Source: Thauera sp.
GTDB lineage: Bacteria > Pseudomonadota > Gammaproteobacteria > Burkholderiales > Rhodocyclaceae
Direction: 5' to 3'
Assembly: GCA_003446655.1 (NCBI GenBank)
Contig: DMCZ01000078.1
Location: forward strand, 1,012 to 6,265
DNA: 5,254 bases
Made by a program: the position numbers and the translations under genes. Under the pieces are notes generated by a model, which was not told where the DNA came from, ran no database searches, and saw only the letters and a program-made list of their open reading frames with translations. Shown here in pieces: positions 1 through 5,254 of this stretch. Numbering within the stretch: position 1 is the first letter of the stretch; every line of letters begins with the position of its first letter.

Positions 1-863
1 ACCACCGCGATCAGCGACAGCGTGATCACCAGCGGCGCGAGTTGCTGCGCGGCATCCGGCACGATCGGCAGCGAGAAGCGCAGGAAGCCGTAGGCGCCGA
101 GCTTCAGCGCGATCGCCGCCAGCACCACCGAACCTCCGGTAGGCGCCTCGACGTGGGCATCGGGCAGCCAGGTATGCACAGGCCACATCGGCACCTTGAC
201 GCCGAAGGCGATCAGGAAGGCGAGGAAGATCAGGATCTGCGGCTCGATCGGCAGCGGCAGCTGGTGCCAGTCGAGGATGCTGAAGCTGCCGCCCGATTGC
301 ATGAACAGATAGAGCAGCGCGATCAGCATCAGCAGCGAGCCGAGCAGCGTGTAGAGAAAGAACTTGATCGCTGCATACACGCGGTTCGCCCCACCCCAGA
401 TGCCGATGATCAGGTAAAGCGGGATCAGCGAAGCCTCGAAGAAGACGTAGAACAGCACGCCATCGAGTGCGGAGAAGATGCCGTTCATCAGGCCCGACAT
501 GATCAGGAACGCCGCCATGTACTGCGCGACCTTGTCCTGGATGACCTGCCAGCCCGCCATCACCACCAGGATGGTGATGAAGGCGTTGAGGATCACGAAC
601 AGCACCGACAGGCCATCGACCCCGAGGTGGTAGTTGATGTTGAAGCGCGGCACCCAGGACGTCAGTTCGACGAACTGCATCGCGCTCGTCGTGGTGTCGA
701 AGCCGGTGTAGAGCGGAATCGTCACGACGAAGCCAGCCACCGCGACCGCGAAGGCGAGCATGCGCGCCAGCGGGGCATTGCGATCCGAGCCGGTCGCAAG
801 CACCAGCAGGCCACCGAGAATCGGTACCCAGATCGCCAGACTGAGGAGAGGAATGTCCGTCAT
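1..863 (-). CDS. nuoM: NADH-quinone oxidoreductase subunit M, 3' end missing
   Basis: Antiporter-like membrane subunit of complex I and one of its proton-pumping modules in the inner membrane. The ATG at 861-863 opens a frame that stays open to the left edge: 287 complete codons, somewhat over half of the usual roughly 500 residues. The start is supported by GGAAAG five bases upstream. The protein begins MTDIPLLSLAIWVPILGG and is strongly hydrophobic with many membrane helices. Key residues seen are E143 in FFEASLIPLY, matching the essential Glu of E. coli NuoM helix 5 (E144); K223 in GVKVPMWPVHTWLPDAH, matching K234; and K254 in IALKLGAYGF, matching K265. The run HTWLPDAHVEAPTGGSVVLA is a family signature. 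The three residues place it as NuoM rather than NuoL or NuoN. It follows nuoL after 74 bases, and nuoN would be expected beyond the left edge. No frameshift is seen in the visible part. Confidence 0.97.
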   Translation of the reverse strand, partial: MTDIPLLSLAIWVPILGGLLVLATGSDRNAPLARMLAFAVAVAGFVVTIPLYTGFDTTTSAMQFVELTSWVPRFNINYHLGVDGLSVLFVILNAFITILVVMAGWQVIQDKVAQYMAAFLIMSGLMNGIFSALDGVLFYVFFEASLIPLYLIIGIWGGANRVYAAIKFFLYTLLGSLLMLIALLYLFMQSGGSFSILDWHQLPLPIEPQILIFLAFLIAFGVKVPMWPVHTWLPDAHVEAPTGGSVVLAAIALKLGAYGFLRFSLPIVPDAAQQLAPLVITLSLIAV

Positions 864-868
864 CGTTG

Positions 869-874
869 CTTTCC
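869..874 (-). promoter_or_regulatory. Ribosome binding site of nuoM
   Basis: GGAAAG on the minus strand lies five bases before the nuoM ATG (861-863) and fixes that start. The same eight-base context, AACGGAAA, occurs a second time at 916-923 near the nuoL stop, but no start codon follows that copy at a usable distance. Confidence 0.7.
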
Positions 875-881
875 GTTCAGT

Positions 882-897
882 GCGCCGCGCACGGCGC
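882..897 (-). other. Small GC hairpin in the nuoL-nuoM gap
   Basis: A perfect 6-bp inverted repeat, GCGCCG / CGGCGC, encloses a 4-base loop in the 74-base gap between nuoL and nuoM, the longest gap in the window. It ends eight bases before the nuoM ribosome binding site. No T-run follows it in the transcribed direction, so it is not a typical rho-independent terminator. A role in mRNA stability or in setting nuoM translation is possible but only inferred. Confidence 0.4.
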
Positions 898-937
898 GTT
901 CGATCTTGTTATGTGTTTCCGTTGCTGCGTGCCCGTC

Positions 938-2959
938 TCAGCCCCGGTTGAACCAGTAGGTGAGCAGGATGAACACGCCGATGATCATCATGAAGGCGTA
1001 CTGATACAGATGGCCGGTCTGGAACAGGCGCGACATCTGTGCGACCCAGCCCACCAGCCTGGCTGAGCCATTCACTGCGACGCCGTCGATCAGGCCCTGA
1101 TCTCCCGCCTTCCAAAGCCCCTTGCCGAGCGCGCGCGCGCCGCCGGCGAAGAAGATCTCGTTGAAACGGTCGAAGAAGTACTTGTTCTCGAGCAGGCTGT
1201 GGATCGGCTTGAAGGTGCGCTGGATCGCCGCCGGGATGTCCGGACGCTTCATGTAGAAGAACCAGGCCAGCGCCACGCCACCGATCGCAAGCCAGAACGG
1301 CGCCGTCTGCACGCCGTGGATCGCCATTGCCACCGGGCCGTGGAAGTTGGCCGCAAGCTCCTTCAGGCCGACGTGGTTGTCACCGACGAAGATCACGCCC
1401 TTGAACCACTCCCCGAACAGCATCGGTTCGATGGTGAAGAAGCCGATCAGCACCGACGGGATGGCGAGCAACACCAGCGGGAGGGTCACGACCCAGGGCG
1501 ACTCGTGCGGCTTCTGGCCCGGCGCCAGGCCGTGATGATGGTCCGCCGAGGGCTCCTCGTCGTCGTGGTCGCCGTGGTGGTCGTGATGATCATGCGCCTT
1601 GCCGAAGCGCTCCTCGCCGTGGAAGACGAGGAAATACATGCGGAAGGAATAGAACGCGGTCACGAACACGCCGAGCAGCACGCAGAACAGCGCGTAGCCG
1701 GCTCCCGGGATGGTCGAGGCGTGCACCGCCTCGATGATCGAGTCCTTCGAGTAGAAGCCGGAGAAGAACGGGAAGCCGATCAGCGCGAGCGAGCCGAGCA
1801 GCGACGTGATCCATGTGATCGGCATGTACTTGCGCAGGCCGCCCATATTGCGCATGTCCTGGTCGTGGTGCATGCCGATGATCACCGAACCAGCGCCAAG
1901 GAAGAGCAAGGCTTTGAAGAACGCGTGCGTCATCAGGTGGAACACGGCCGCCGAGTAGGCCGACACGCCCAGCGCCACGGTCATGTAACCGAGTTGGGAA
2001 AGCGTCGAATAAGCGACCACGCGCTTGATGTCGTTCTGCACGATGCCGAGGAAGCCCATGAACAACGCGGTGGTCGCACCTATCACCAGCACGAACGAGA
2101 GCGCGGTGTCGGACAGCTCGAACAGCGGCGACATGCGCGCCACCATGAAGATGCCCGCGGTCACCATGGTCGCGGCGTGGATCAGCGCCGAAATCGGGGT
2201 CGGACCTTCCATCGAGTCGGGCAGCCACACGTGCAGCGGCACCTGTGCCGACTTGCCCATCGCGCCGATGAACAGGCAGATGCAGATCGCAGTCAGCAGC
2301 GGCCAGCCGGTCACGGCCATTTCCGTCACCGACAGTTCCTGGGCCTTGGCGAACACTTCCTGGTAGTTGAGGCTTCCGGTGTAGGCGGCGATGAGTCCGA
2401 TGCCGAGCAGGAAGCCGAAGTCACCGACGCGGTTGACCAAGAAGGCCTTCATGTTGGCGTAGATCGCGGTCGGGCGCTCGTACCAGAAGCCGATCAGCAG
2501 ATAGGAAACCAGGCCCACCGCCTCCCAGCCAAAGAACAGCTGCAGGAAGTTGTTCGACATCACCAGCATCAGCATGGAGAAGGTGAACAACGAGATGTAG
2601 CTGAAGAAGCGCTGGTAGCCGGGGTCCTCCGACATGTAGCCGATCGTGTAGATGTGAACCATCAGCGACACGAAGGTCACCACGAGCATCATCATCACGG
2701 TCAGCGAGTCGATCTGGAAACCGACTTCGAAGCTGATGCCGCCCGACTGCATCCAGGTGTAGATGGTGCCGTTGAAGGTATTGCCGGCGGCGACGTCCTG
2801 GTAGATCACCACCGAAGCGACGAAGGCAATCGCTACACCGAGGATCGTGACGATGTGCGCACCTGCGCGGCCGATCTGCTTGCCGAACAGGCCGGCGAGG
2901 ATGGCGCCGGCCAGCGGCGCCAGCGGCACGAGGAGATAAAGAGTCTGCATGTCCATCAT
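938..2959 (-). CDS. nuoL: NADH-quinone oxidoreductase subunit L
   Basis: Most distal antiporter-like proton-pumping subunit of complex I, in the inner membrane; 673 aa against 613 in E. coli. Conserved charged residues are all present: E146 (FFGWEAVGL), D180 (NRVGDFGF), K236 (GKSAQVPLHVWLPDSMEGPT), H261 (ALIHAATMV), H341/H345/K349 (HLMTHAFFKALLFLGAG) and K405-D406 (FYSKDSIIE). The C-terminal part fits the family pattern of a membrane helix (about 553-570), a long lateral amphipathic helix (about 572-645) that runs along neighbouring subunits, and a last membrane helix (about 651-670). The extra length lies largely in two loops: a His/Asp-rich loop at about 449-486, and a longer loop at about 513-548 before the penultimate helix. 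It begins with tandem ATGs (2959 and 2956). AGGAAG seven bases upstream of the first suits either, though the first is spaced best; a third Met at residue 4 is too far away. It lies 12 bases after nuoK and ends in TGA. Confidence 0.98.
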   Translation of the reverse strand: MMDMQTLYLLVPLAPLAGAILAGLFGKQIGRAGAHIVTILGVAIAFVASVVIYQDVAAGNTFNGTIYTWMQSGGISFEVGFQIDSLTVMMMLVVTFVSLMVHIYTIGYMSEDPGYQRFFSYISLFTFSMLMLVMSNNFLQLFFGWEAVGLVSYLLIGFWYERPTAIYANMKAFLVNRVGDFGFLLGIGLIAAYTGSLNYQEVFAKAQELSVTEMAVTGWPLLTAICICLFIGAMGKSAQVPLHVWLPDSMEGPTPISALIHAATMVTAGIFMVARMSPLFELSDTALSFVLVIGATTALFMGFLGIVQNDIKRVVAYSTLSQLGYMTVALGVSAYSAAVFHLMTHAFFKALLFLGAGSVIIGMHHDQDMRNMGGLRKYMPITWITSLLGSLALIGFPFFSGFYSKDSIIEAVHASTIPGAGYALFCVLLGVFVTAFYSFRMYFLVFHGEERFGKAHDHHDHHGDHDDEEPSADHHHGLAPGQKPHESPWVVTLPLVLLAIPSVLIGFFTIEPMLFGEWFKGVIFVGDNHVGLKELAANFHGPVAMAIHGVQTAPFWLAIGGVALAWFFYMKRPDIPAAIQRTFKPIHSLLENKYFFDRFNEIFFAGGARALGKGLWKAGDQGLIDGVAVNGSARLVGWVAQMSRLFQTGHLYQYAFMMIIGVFILLTYWFNRG
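1532..1594 (-). other. His/Asp-rich loop segment inside NuoL
   Basis: Codons for NuoL residues 456-476 hold nine His and eight Asp/Glu in 21 positions (HDHHDHHGDH, then DDEEPSADHHH). The segment lies in a hydrophilic loop between the helix ending FYSFRMYFLVF and the one starting WVVTLPLVLL. By helix counting against the E. coli fold this is the loop after helix 13, which would face the cytoplasm; that side is inferred. The E. coli loop here is much shorter and has only scattered His. The composition suggests metal-ion binding, but nothing in the sequence proves it. Confidence 0.75.
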
Positions 2960-2966
2960 CGTGACG

Positions 2967-2972
2967 CTTCCT
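2967..2972 (-). promoter_or_regulatory. Ribosome binding site of nuoL, overlapping the nuoK stop
   Basis: AGGAAG on the minus strand lies seven bases before the first nuoL ATG. Its first base is the last base of the nuoK TAA stop (2972-2974), so a ribosome ending nuoK sits on the nuoL site. This favours translational coupling of the two genes. Confidence 0.75.
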
Positions 2973-3277
2973 TAACCCTTGAGGCTGTCCAGGTCATCCA
3001 CATGGATCGTGCGCATGGTGCGGAACATCACGATCAGGATCGCGAGGCCGATCGCCGACTCGGCTGCGGCCACGGTGAGGATGAAGAAAACGAAGACCTG
3101 GCCGGCGATGTCGCCCAGATAGTGGGAGAAGGCCACGAAGTTCATGTTGACGGACAGCAGCATCAGTTCGATGGCCATCAGCAGCACGATCAGGTTCTTC
3201 CGGTTGAGGAAGATCCCGACCACGCTGATCGCGAACAGGATCGCGCCCAGGATGAGGTAGTGGGAAAGCGAAAGCAT
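2972..3277 (-). CDS. nuoK: NADH-quinone oxidoreductase subunit K
   Basis: Small membrane subunit of complex I, related to MrpC of Mrp antiporters, forming part of the proton path between NuoJ and NuoN. It has 101 aa, about the usual family length, with three membrane helices at about 4-23, 29-48 and 59-84. The two essential membrane glutamates of the family are present: E37 (LLMAIELML) and E73 (VAAAESAIGLAI), matching E36 and E72 of E. coli. The charged tail ends VDDLDSLKG. The ATG at 3275-3277 is chosen over the TTG directly upstream (3278-3280) because AGGGGG lies six bases before the ATG but only three before the TTG, and because homologues as I recall them begin MLSLSHY. It follows nuoJ after 66 bases and precedes nuoL by 12. 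Confidence 0.97.
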   Translation of the reverse strand: MLSLSHYLILGAILFAISVVGIFLNRKNLIVLLMAIELMLLSVNMNFVAFSHYLGDIAGQVFVFFILTVAAAESAIGLAILIVMFRTMRTIHVDDLDSLKG

Positions 3278-3283
3278 CAATGA

Positions 3284-3289
3284 CCCCCT
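3284..3289 (-). promoter_or_regulatory. Ribosome binding site of nuoK (decides the start)
   Basis: AGGGGG on the minus strand is six bases from the ATG at 3275-3277 and three from the TTG at 3278-3280. The spacing supports the ATG and a 101-residue NuoK. Confidence 0.7.
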
Positions 3290-3306
3290 GATCGCGCCGA
3301 CTCGAT

Positions 3307-3342
3307 GGCCGACGCGGTTTTCTTTTCTTGTTCGCGTCAGCC
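3307..3342 (-). other. Strong stem-loop in the nuoJ-nuoK gap
   Basis: In the transcript, GGCUGACGCG (3342-3333) can pair with CGCGUCGGCC (3316-3307): ten base pairs, nine Watson-Crick and one U-G, with a 16-base loop that is almost all A and G. The stem starts one base after the nuoJ TGA (3344-3346) and ends 17 bases before the nuoK ribosome binding site. No T-run follows, so it does not look like a rho-independent terminator. It could protect the upstream mRNA, mark a processing site or tune nuoK translation; which of these is not visible from the sequence. Confidence 0.6.
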
Positions 3343-3343
3343 G

Positions 3344-3949
3344 TCAGTCTTCTTTCTCGGCCTGCATCTTCACCAGCTCGACACGGCCCTCGCGCTTGAC
3401 CGCCACCTGCTCGGACGGCTGGATGTACTTCAGGCCCTTGCGCTTGCGAAGTGTCAGTGAGACCGCCGCGACCATCGCCACCAGTAGCACCAGCGAGGCC
3501 AGTTCGAACGGATAGACGTAGTCGGTGTAAAGCACGCGACCCAGCTCACGCGTGTTGCTGTACGTCTCGGCCGCCGTCGGTGGTGCAGGCATCGCCTCGA
3601 GCCCAAAGTAGGAACCACCCAGGACCATCGCCATCTCGACAAGCATCAGGATACCGACGAGCGCACCGACGGGCAGATACCCCCAGAAGCCTTCGCGCAG
3701 CCGGTCCAGGTTGATGTCGAGCATCATCACCACGAAGAGGAAGAGCACCATCACCGCGCCGACGTAGACCATTACCAGCGTGATCGCCAGGAATTCGGCC
3801 TGCAGGAGCAACCAGATCCCCCCCGCGTTGAAGAACGTGAGCACGAGGAACAGCGCCGCATGAACCGGGTTCCGCGCCGTGATGACCCTCAGCGCCGCGA
3901 TCACCATGATCGTGGCGAGAAAGTAGAAGACGAAGGTCTTGAATTCCAT
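3344..3949 (-). CDS. nuoJ: NADH-quinone oxidoreductase subunit J
   Basis: Membrane subunit of complex I (ND6 counterpart), sitting between NuoH and NuoK and helping to couple quinone reduction to proton movement. It has 201 aa, a little longer than E. coli NuoJ (184). Five membrane helices are predicted at about 3-22, 28-49, 52-77, 90-112 and 147-167. Helix 3 holds the family core VYVGAVMVLFLFVVMML; in known structures this YxGA region carries a pi-bulge that changes shape during turnover. The N-terminal RVITARNPVHAALF is also typical. A hydrophilic loop (113-146) and a charged C-terminal tail (168-201, rich in Lys, Arg and Glu) account for the extra length. The ATG at 3947-3949 matches the family N-terminus MEF, but only a weak GAG precedes it closely; the strong SD-like GGGGAGGG is 25 bases upstream. 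It lies 33 bases after nuoI and ends in TGA. Confidence 0.97.
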   Translation of the reverse strand: MEFKTFVFYFLATIMVIAALRVITARNPVHAALFLVLTFFNAGGIWLLLQAEFLAITLVMVYVGAVMVLFLFVVMMLDINLDRLREGFWGYLPVGALVGILMLVEMAMVLGGSYFGLEAMPAPPTAAETYSNTRELGRVLYTDYVYPFELASLVLLVAMVAAVSLTLRKRKGLKYIQPSEQVAVKREGRVELVKMQAEKED

Positions 3950-3982
3950 GTTCTTGACTCGTGGCGCCCTAGCGCCCTCCCC
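3950..3982 (-). promoter_or_regulatory. nuoJ leader: distant Shine-Dalgarno-like run and small hairpin
   Basis: The 33-base gap between the nuoI TAA and the nuoJ ATG opens with GGGGAGGG (3975-3982), a strong anti-16S match but 25 bases from the start. Between them GGCGC (3976-3972) and GCGCC (3967-3963) can form a 5-bp hairpin with a 4-base loop. The hairpin shares its first bases with the end of the purine run. Folding would bring the purine run nearer to the ATG; otherwise nuoJ may rely on coupling to nuoI or on a weak GAG near 3957. The functional reading is inference. Confidence 0.4.
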
Positions 3983-4468
3983 TTAGCGGTACTTGGCGTC
4001 CTGCTCGCGGTCAGCCGCGATCTGGGACTCGTAGCGATCGCCCACCGCAAGCAACATCTGCTTGGTGTAGTAAAGATCACCGCGCTGCTCGCCGTGGTAC
4101 TCGAGCACGCGCGTCTCGACGATCGCGTCGACCGGACACGCCTCTTCACAGAAGCCACAGAAGATGCACTTGGTCAGGTCGATGTCATACCGCGTGGTAC
4201 GACGCGAACCGTCATCACGCTGATCAGACTCGATCGTGATCGCCATCGCCGGACAGATCGCCTCGCACAGCTTGCATGCAATGCAGCGCTCTTCACCGTT
4301 CGGATAGCGGCGGAGCGCATGAAGTCCGCGGAAGCGATTGCTCTGCGGCGTCTTCTCTTCCGGGAACTGAACGGTGATCTTGCGCTGGAAGAAATGGCGG
4401 CCGGTGAGGGCCATGCCCTTCACCAGTTCCTTCAGGAACAGACTGCCGATGTAATCCTTGGCACCCAT
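3983..4468 (-). CDS. nuoI: NADH-quinone oxidoreductase subunit I (2x[4Fe-4S])
   Basis: Ferredoxin-like peripheral-arm subunit of complex I on the cytoplasmic face. It carries clusters N6a and N6b, which pass electrons towards the terminal cluster N2 and quinone. It has 161 aa. Two complete 8Fe ferredoxin motifs are seen: CIACKLCEAICP with C62, C65, C68 and C72, and CIFCGFCEEACP with C101, C104, C107 and C111. In this type of fold the fourth Cys of each motif serves the other cluster. The N-terminal part (about 1-30, KDYIGSLFLKELVKGMALTG) is the amphipathic segment that lies on the membrane near NuoH. The part after 115 (VETRVLEYHGEQRGDLYYTK) is typical of the family. The ATG at 4466-4468 lies seven bases after the nuoH stop; the nearby GAGAAG overlaps that stop, so translation is probably coupled to nuoH. 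It ends in TAA. No Cys is missing. Confidence 0.98.
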   Translation of the reverse strand: MGAKDYIGSLFLKELVKGMALTGRHFFQRKITVQFPEEKTPQSNRFRGLHALRRYPNGEERCIACKLCEAICPAMAITIESDQRDDGSRRTTRYDIDLTKCIFCGFCEEACPVDAIVETRVLEYHGEQRGDLYYTKQMLLAVGDRYESQIAADREQDAKYR

Positions 4469-4475
4469 GGTCTTC

Positions 4476-5254
4476 TCAACTCCAGATCGACAGCGGCGAC
4501 ATCATCCACACCGCCACCACAAACACCCACACCAGGGTCACCGGGATGAACACCTTCCAGCCCAGTCGCATGATGTGGTCGTAGCGGAAGCGCGGGAAGG
4601 TGGCACGCGCCCACAGGAACAGCAGCAGAATGAAGGCCGTCTTCAGGGCCAGCCAGTGGAAGCCGTCCGGCAGTAAGCCGACCGGCGACAACCAGCCACC
4701 GAGGAACAGGATCGAGGTCAGGATCGAGACCAGGATCATGTTCGCGTACTCGGCAAGGAAGAACAGCGCGAACGTCATGCCCGAGTATTCGACCATGTGG
4801 CCGGCAACAACCTCTGCCTCGCCTTCCACGACGTCGAAAGGCGCGCGGTTGGTTTCAGCGATGCCCGAGATCACATAGACGACGAACATCGGGAACAGCG
4901 GAATCCAGTTCCACGACAGGACACCCAAACCCATCTCCGCGAAGCGCCCTTCGGCCTGGGACATCACGATATCGGTCAGATTGAGGCTGGCACTGATCAG
5001 CAGCACGCAAATCAGCGCAAAGCCCATCGACACCTCATACGACACCATCTGCGCGGCGGCGCGCATCGAACCGAGGAACGGATACTTGGAGTTCGACGCC
5101 CAGCCGGCCACGATCACGCCGTAGACCTCCATCGAAGTAATCGCGAGAAGGAACAGGAGCCCGGCATTGACATCGGACAGCACCAGTCCCTCATCGAACG
5201 GGATCACGGCCCATGCGGCCAACGAAGGTGCAATCGCGAGGATCGGTCCGAGGA
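4476..5254 (-). CDS. nuoH: NADH-quinone oxidoreductase subunit H, 5' end missing
   Basis: Membrane subunit of complex I (ND1 counterpart) that joins the peripheral and membrane arms and forms much of the quinone chamber. The frame is open to the right edge, giving 258 complete codons; by comparison with the usual 325-350 residues, roughly 70-90 N-terminal residues lie outside. A TTG at 5220-5222 is an internal Leu codon, not a start: upstream codons continue the family pattern (LGPILAIAPSLAAWAVIPF). Numbered from the first complete codon, signatures are GWASNSKYPFLGSMRAAAQM (50-69) followed by VSYE, and the quinone-site loop GIAETNRAPFDVVEGEAEVV (130-149), continuing to HMVEYSGM. The loop carries the conserved E133, R136, D140, E143 and E145. 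Membrane helices follow at about 160-185, 203-216 and 233-250. It ends in TGA (4476-4478), seven bases before nuoI; nuoG would be expected upstream, off the right edge. Confidence 0.97.
   Translation of the reverse strand, partial: LGPILAIAPSLAAWAVIPFDEGLVLSDVNAGLLFLLAITSMEVYGVIVAGWASNSKYPFLGSMRAAAQMVSYEVSMGFALICVLLISASLNLTDIVMSQAEGRFAEMGLGVLSWNWIPLFPMFVVYVISGIAETNRAPFDVVEGEAEVVAGHMVEYSGMTFALFFLAEYANMILVSILTSILFLGGWLSPVGLLPDGFHWLALKTAFILLLFLWARATFPRFRYDHIMRLGWKVFIPVTLVWVFVVAVWMMSPLSIWS

Noticed and set aside
916..923. A second SD-like AACGGAAA after nuoL, suggesting a tiny ORF in the gap
   Set aside because: No ATG, GTG or TTG follows within a usable distance, so no leader peptide can be supported.
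42..959. A 305-codon plus-strand open frame opposite nuoM
   Set aside because: It has the same in-register antisense origin as the frame opposite nuoL. The translation is charged and low-complexity, and the minus strand carries the conserved nuoM residues.
1129..1140. A 12-base alternating GC run, a possible Z-DNA former
   Set aside because: It falls within the NuoL codons around GGARALG in the lateral helix and is explained by Ala and Arg codons in a GC-rich gene.
1590..2228. A 212-codon minus-strand open frame inside nuoL in another frame
   Set aside because: It lies wholly within nuoL, which has all its conserved residues. The alternative product is Arg-rich and resembles nothing I know.
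1199..3283. A 694-codon open frame on the plus strand, antisense to nuoL and nuoK
   Set aside because: It runs in exact codon register opposite nuoL and nuoK, which share a frame, so a stop could appear only opposite TTA, CTA or TCA codons. Those are avoided in this GC-rich genome. Its product is a low-complexity Arg/His/Asp/Glu-rich chain with no recognisable fold, while the minus strand encodes clear complex I subunits.
3860..4549. A 229-codon plus-strand open frame opposite nuoJ and nuoI
   Set aside because: It is in codon register with nuoI and the start of nuoJ, shows no family resemblance, and covers two real genes plus the gap between them.
5220..5222. TTG as a possible start of nuoH
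   Set aside because: The frame continues upstream to the edge with residues that fit NuoH, and starting here would remove conserved N-terminal helices.

Overview
The window is a stretch of the nuo operon, which encodes the proton-pumping NADH:quinone oxidoreductase (respiratory complex I, NDH-1). All genes lie on the minus strand, so transcription runs from the right edge to the left edge: nuoH (5' end cut off), nuoI, nuoJ, nuoK, nuoL and nuoM (3' end cut off). This is the usual bacterial order of the distal half of nuoA-N. No gene is supported on the plus strand.

The DNA is GC-rich (by eye around 60%). The proteins look like those of a Gram-negative proteobacterium, most likely a betaproteobacterium, perhaps of the Azoarcus/Thauera type (Rhodocyclales). 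This rests on remembered resemblance of NuoI (161 aa), NuoK (101 aa, ending DDLDSLKG), NuoJ (201 aa) and the His-rich loop of NuoL; the genus is a guess.

Layout by position. 5254-4476 is nuoH, the quinone-site membrane subunit that joins the peripheral and membrane arms. 4468-3983 is nuoI, the ferredoxin-like subunit carrying clusters N6a and N6b. 3949-3344 is nuoJ and 3277-2972 is nuoK, small membrane subunits of the proton path. 2959-938 is nuoL and 863-1 is nuoM, the antiporter-like pumping subunits. The gaps are 7, 33, 66, 12 and 74 bases, so there is no non-coding stretch above 300 bases and no sign of an internal promoter or a rho-independent terminator. NuoI passes electrons towards quinone bound near NuoH. 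The energy released is carried along the charged residues of NuoH/J/K into NuoM and NuoL, where protons are moved across the inner membrane.

I found no new biological system here; this is core metabolism with the diagnostic residues intact. The points worth a second look are small: a strong 10-bp hairpin with an A-rich loop just after the nuoJ stop codon, shorter hairpins in the nuoI-nuoJ and nuoL-nuoM gaps, and a dense His/Asp cluster in an enlarged loop of NuoL.
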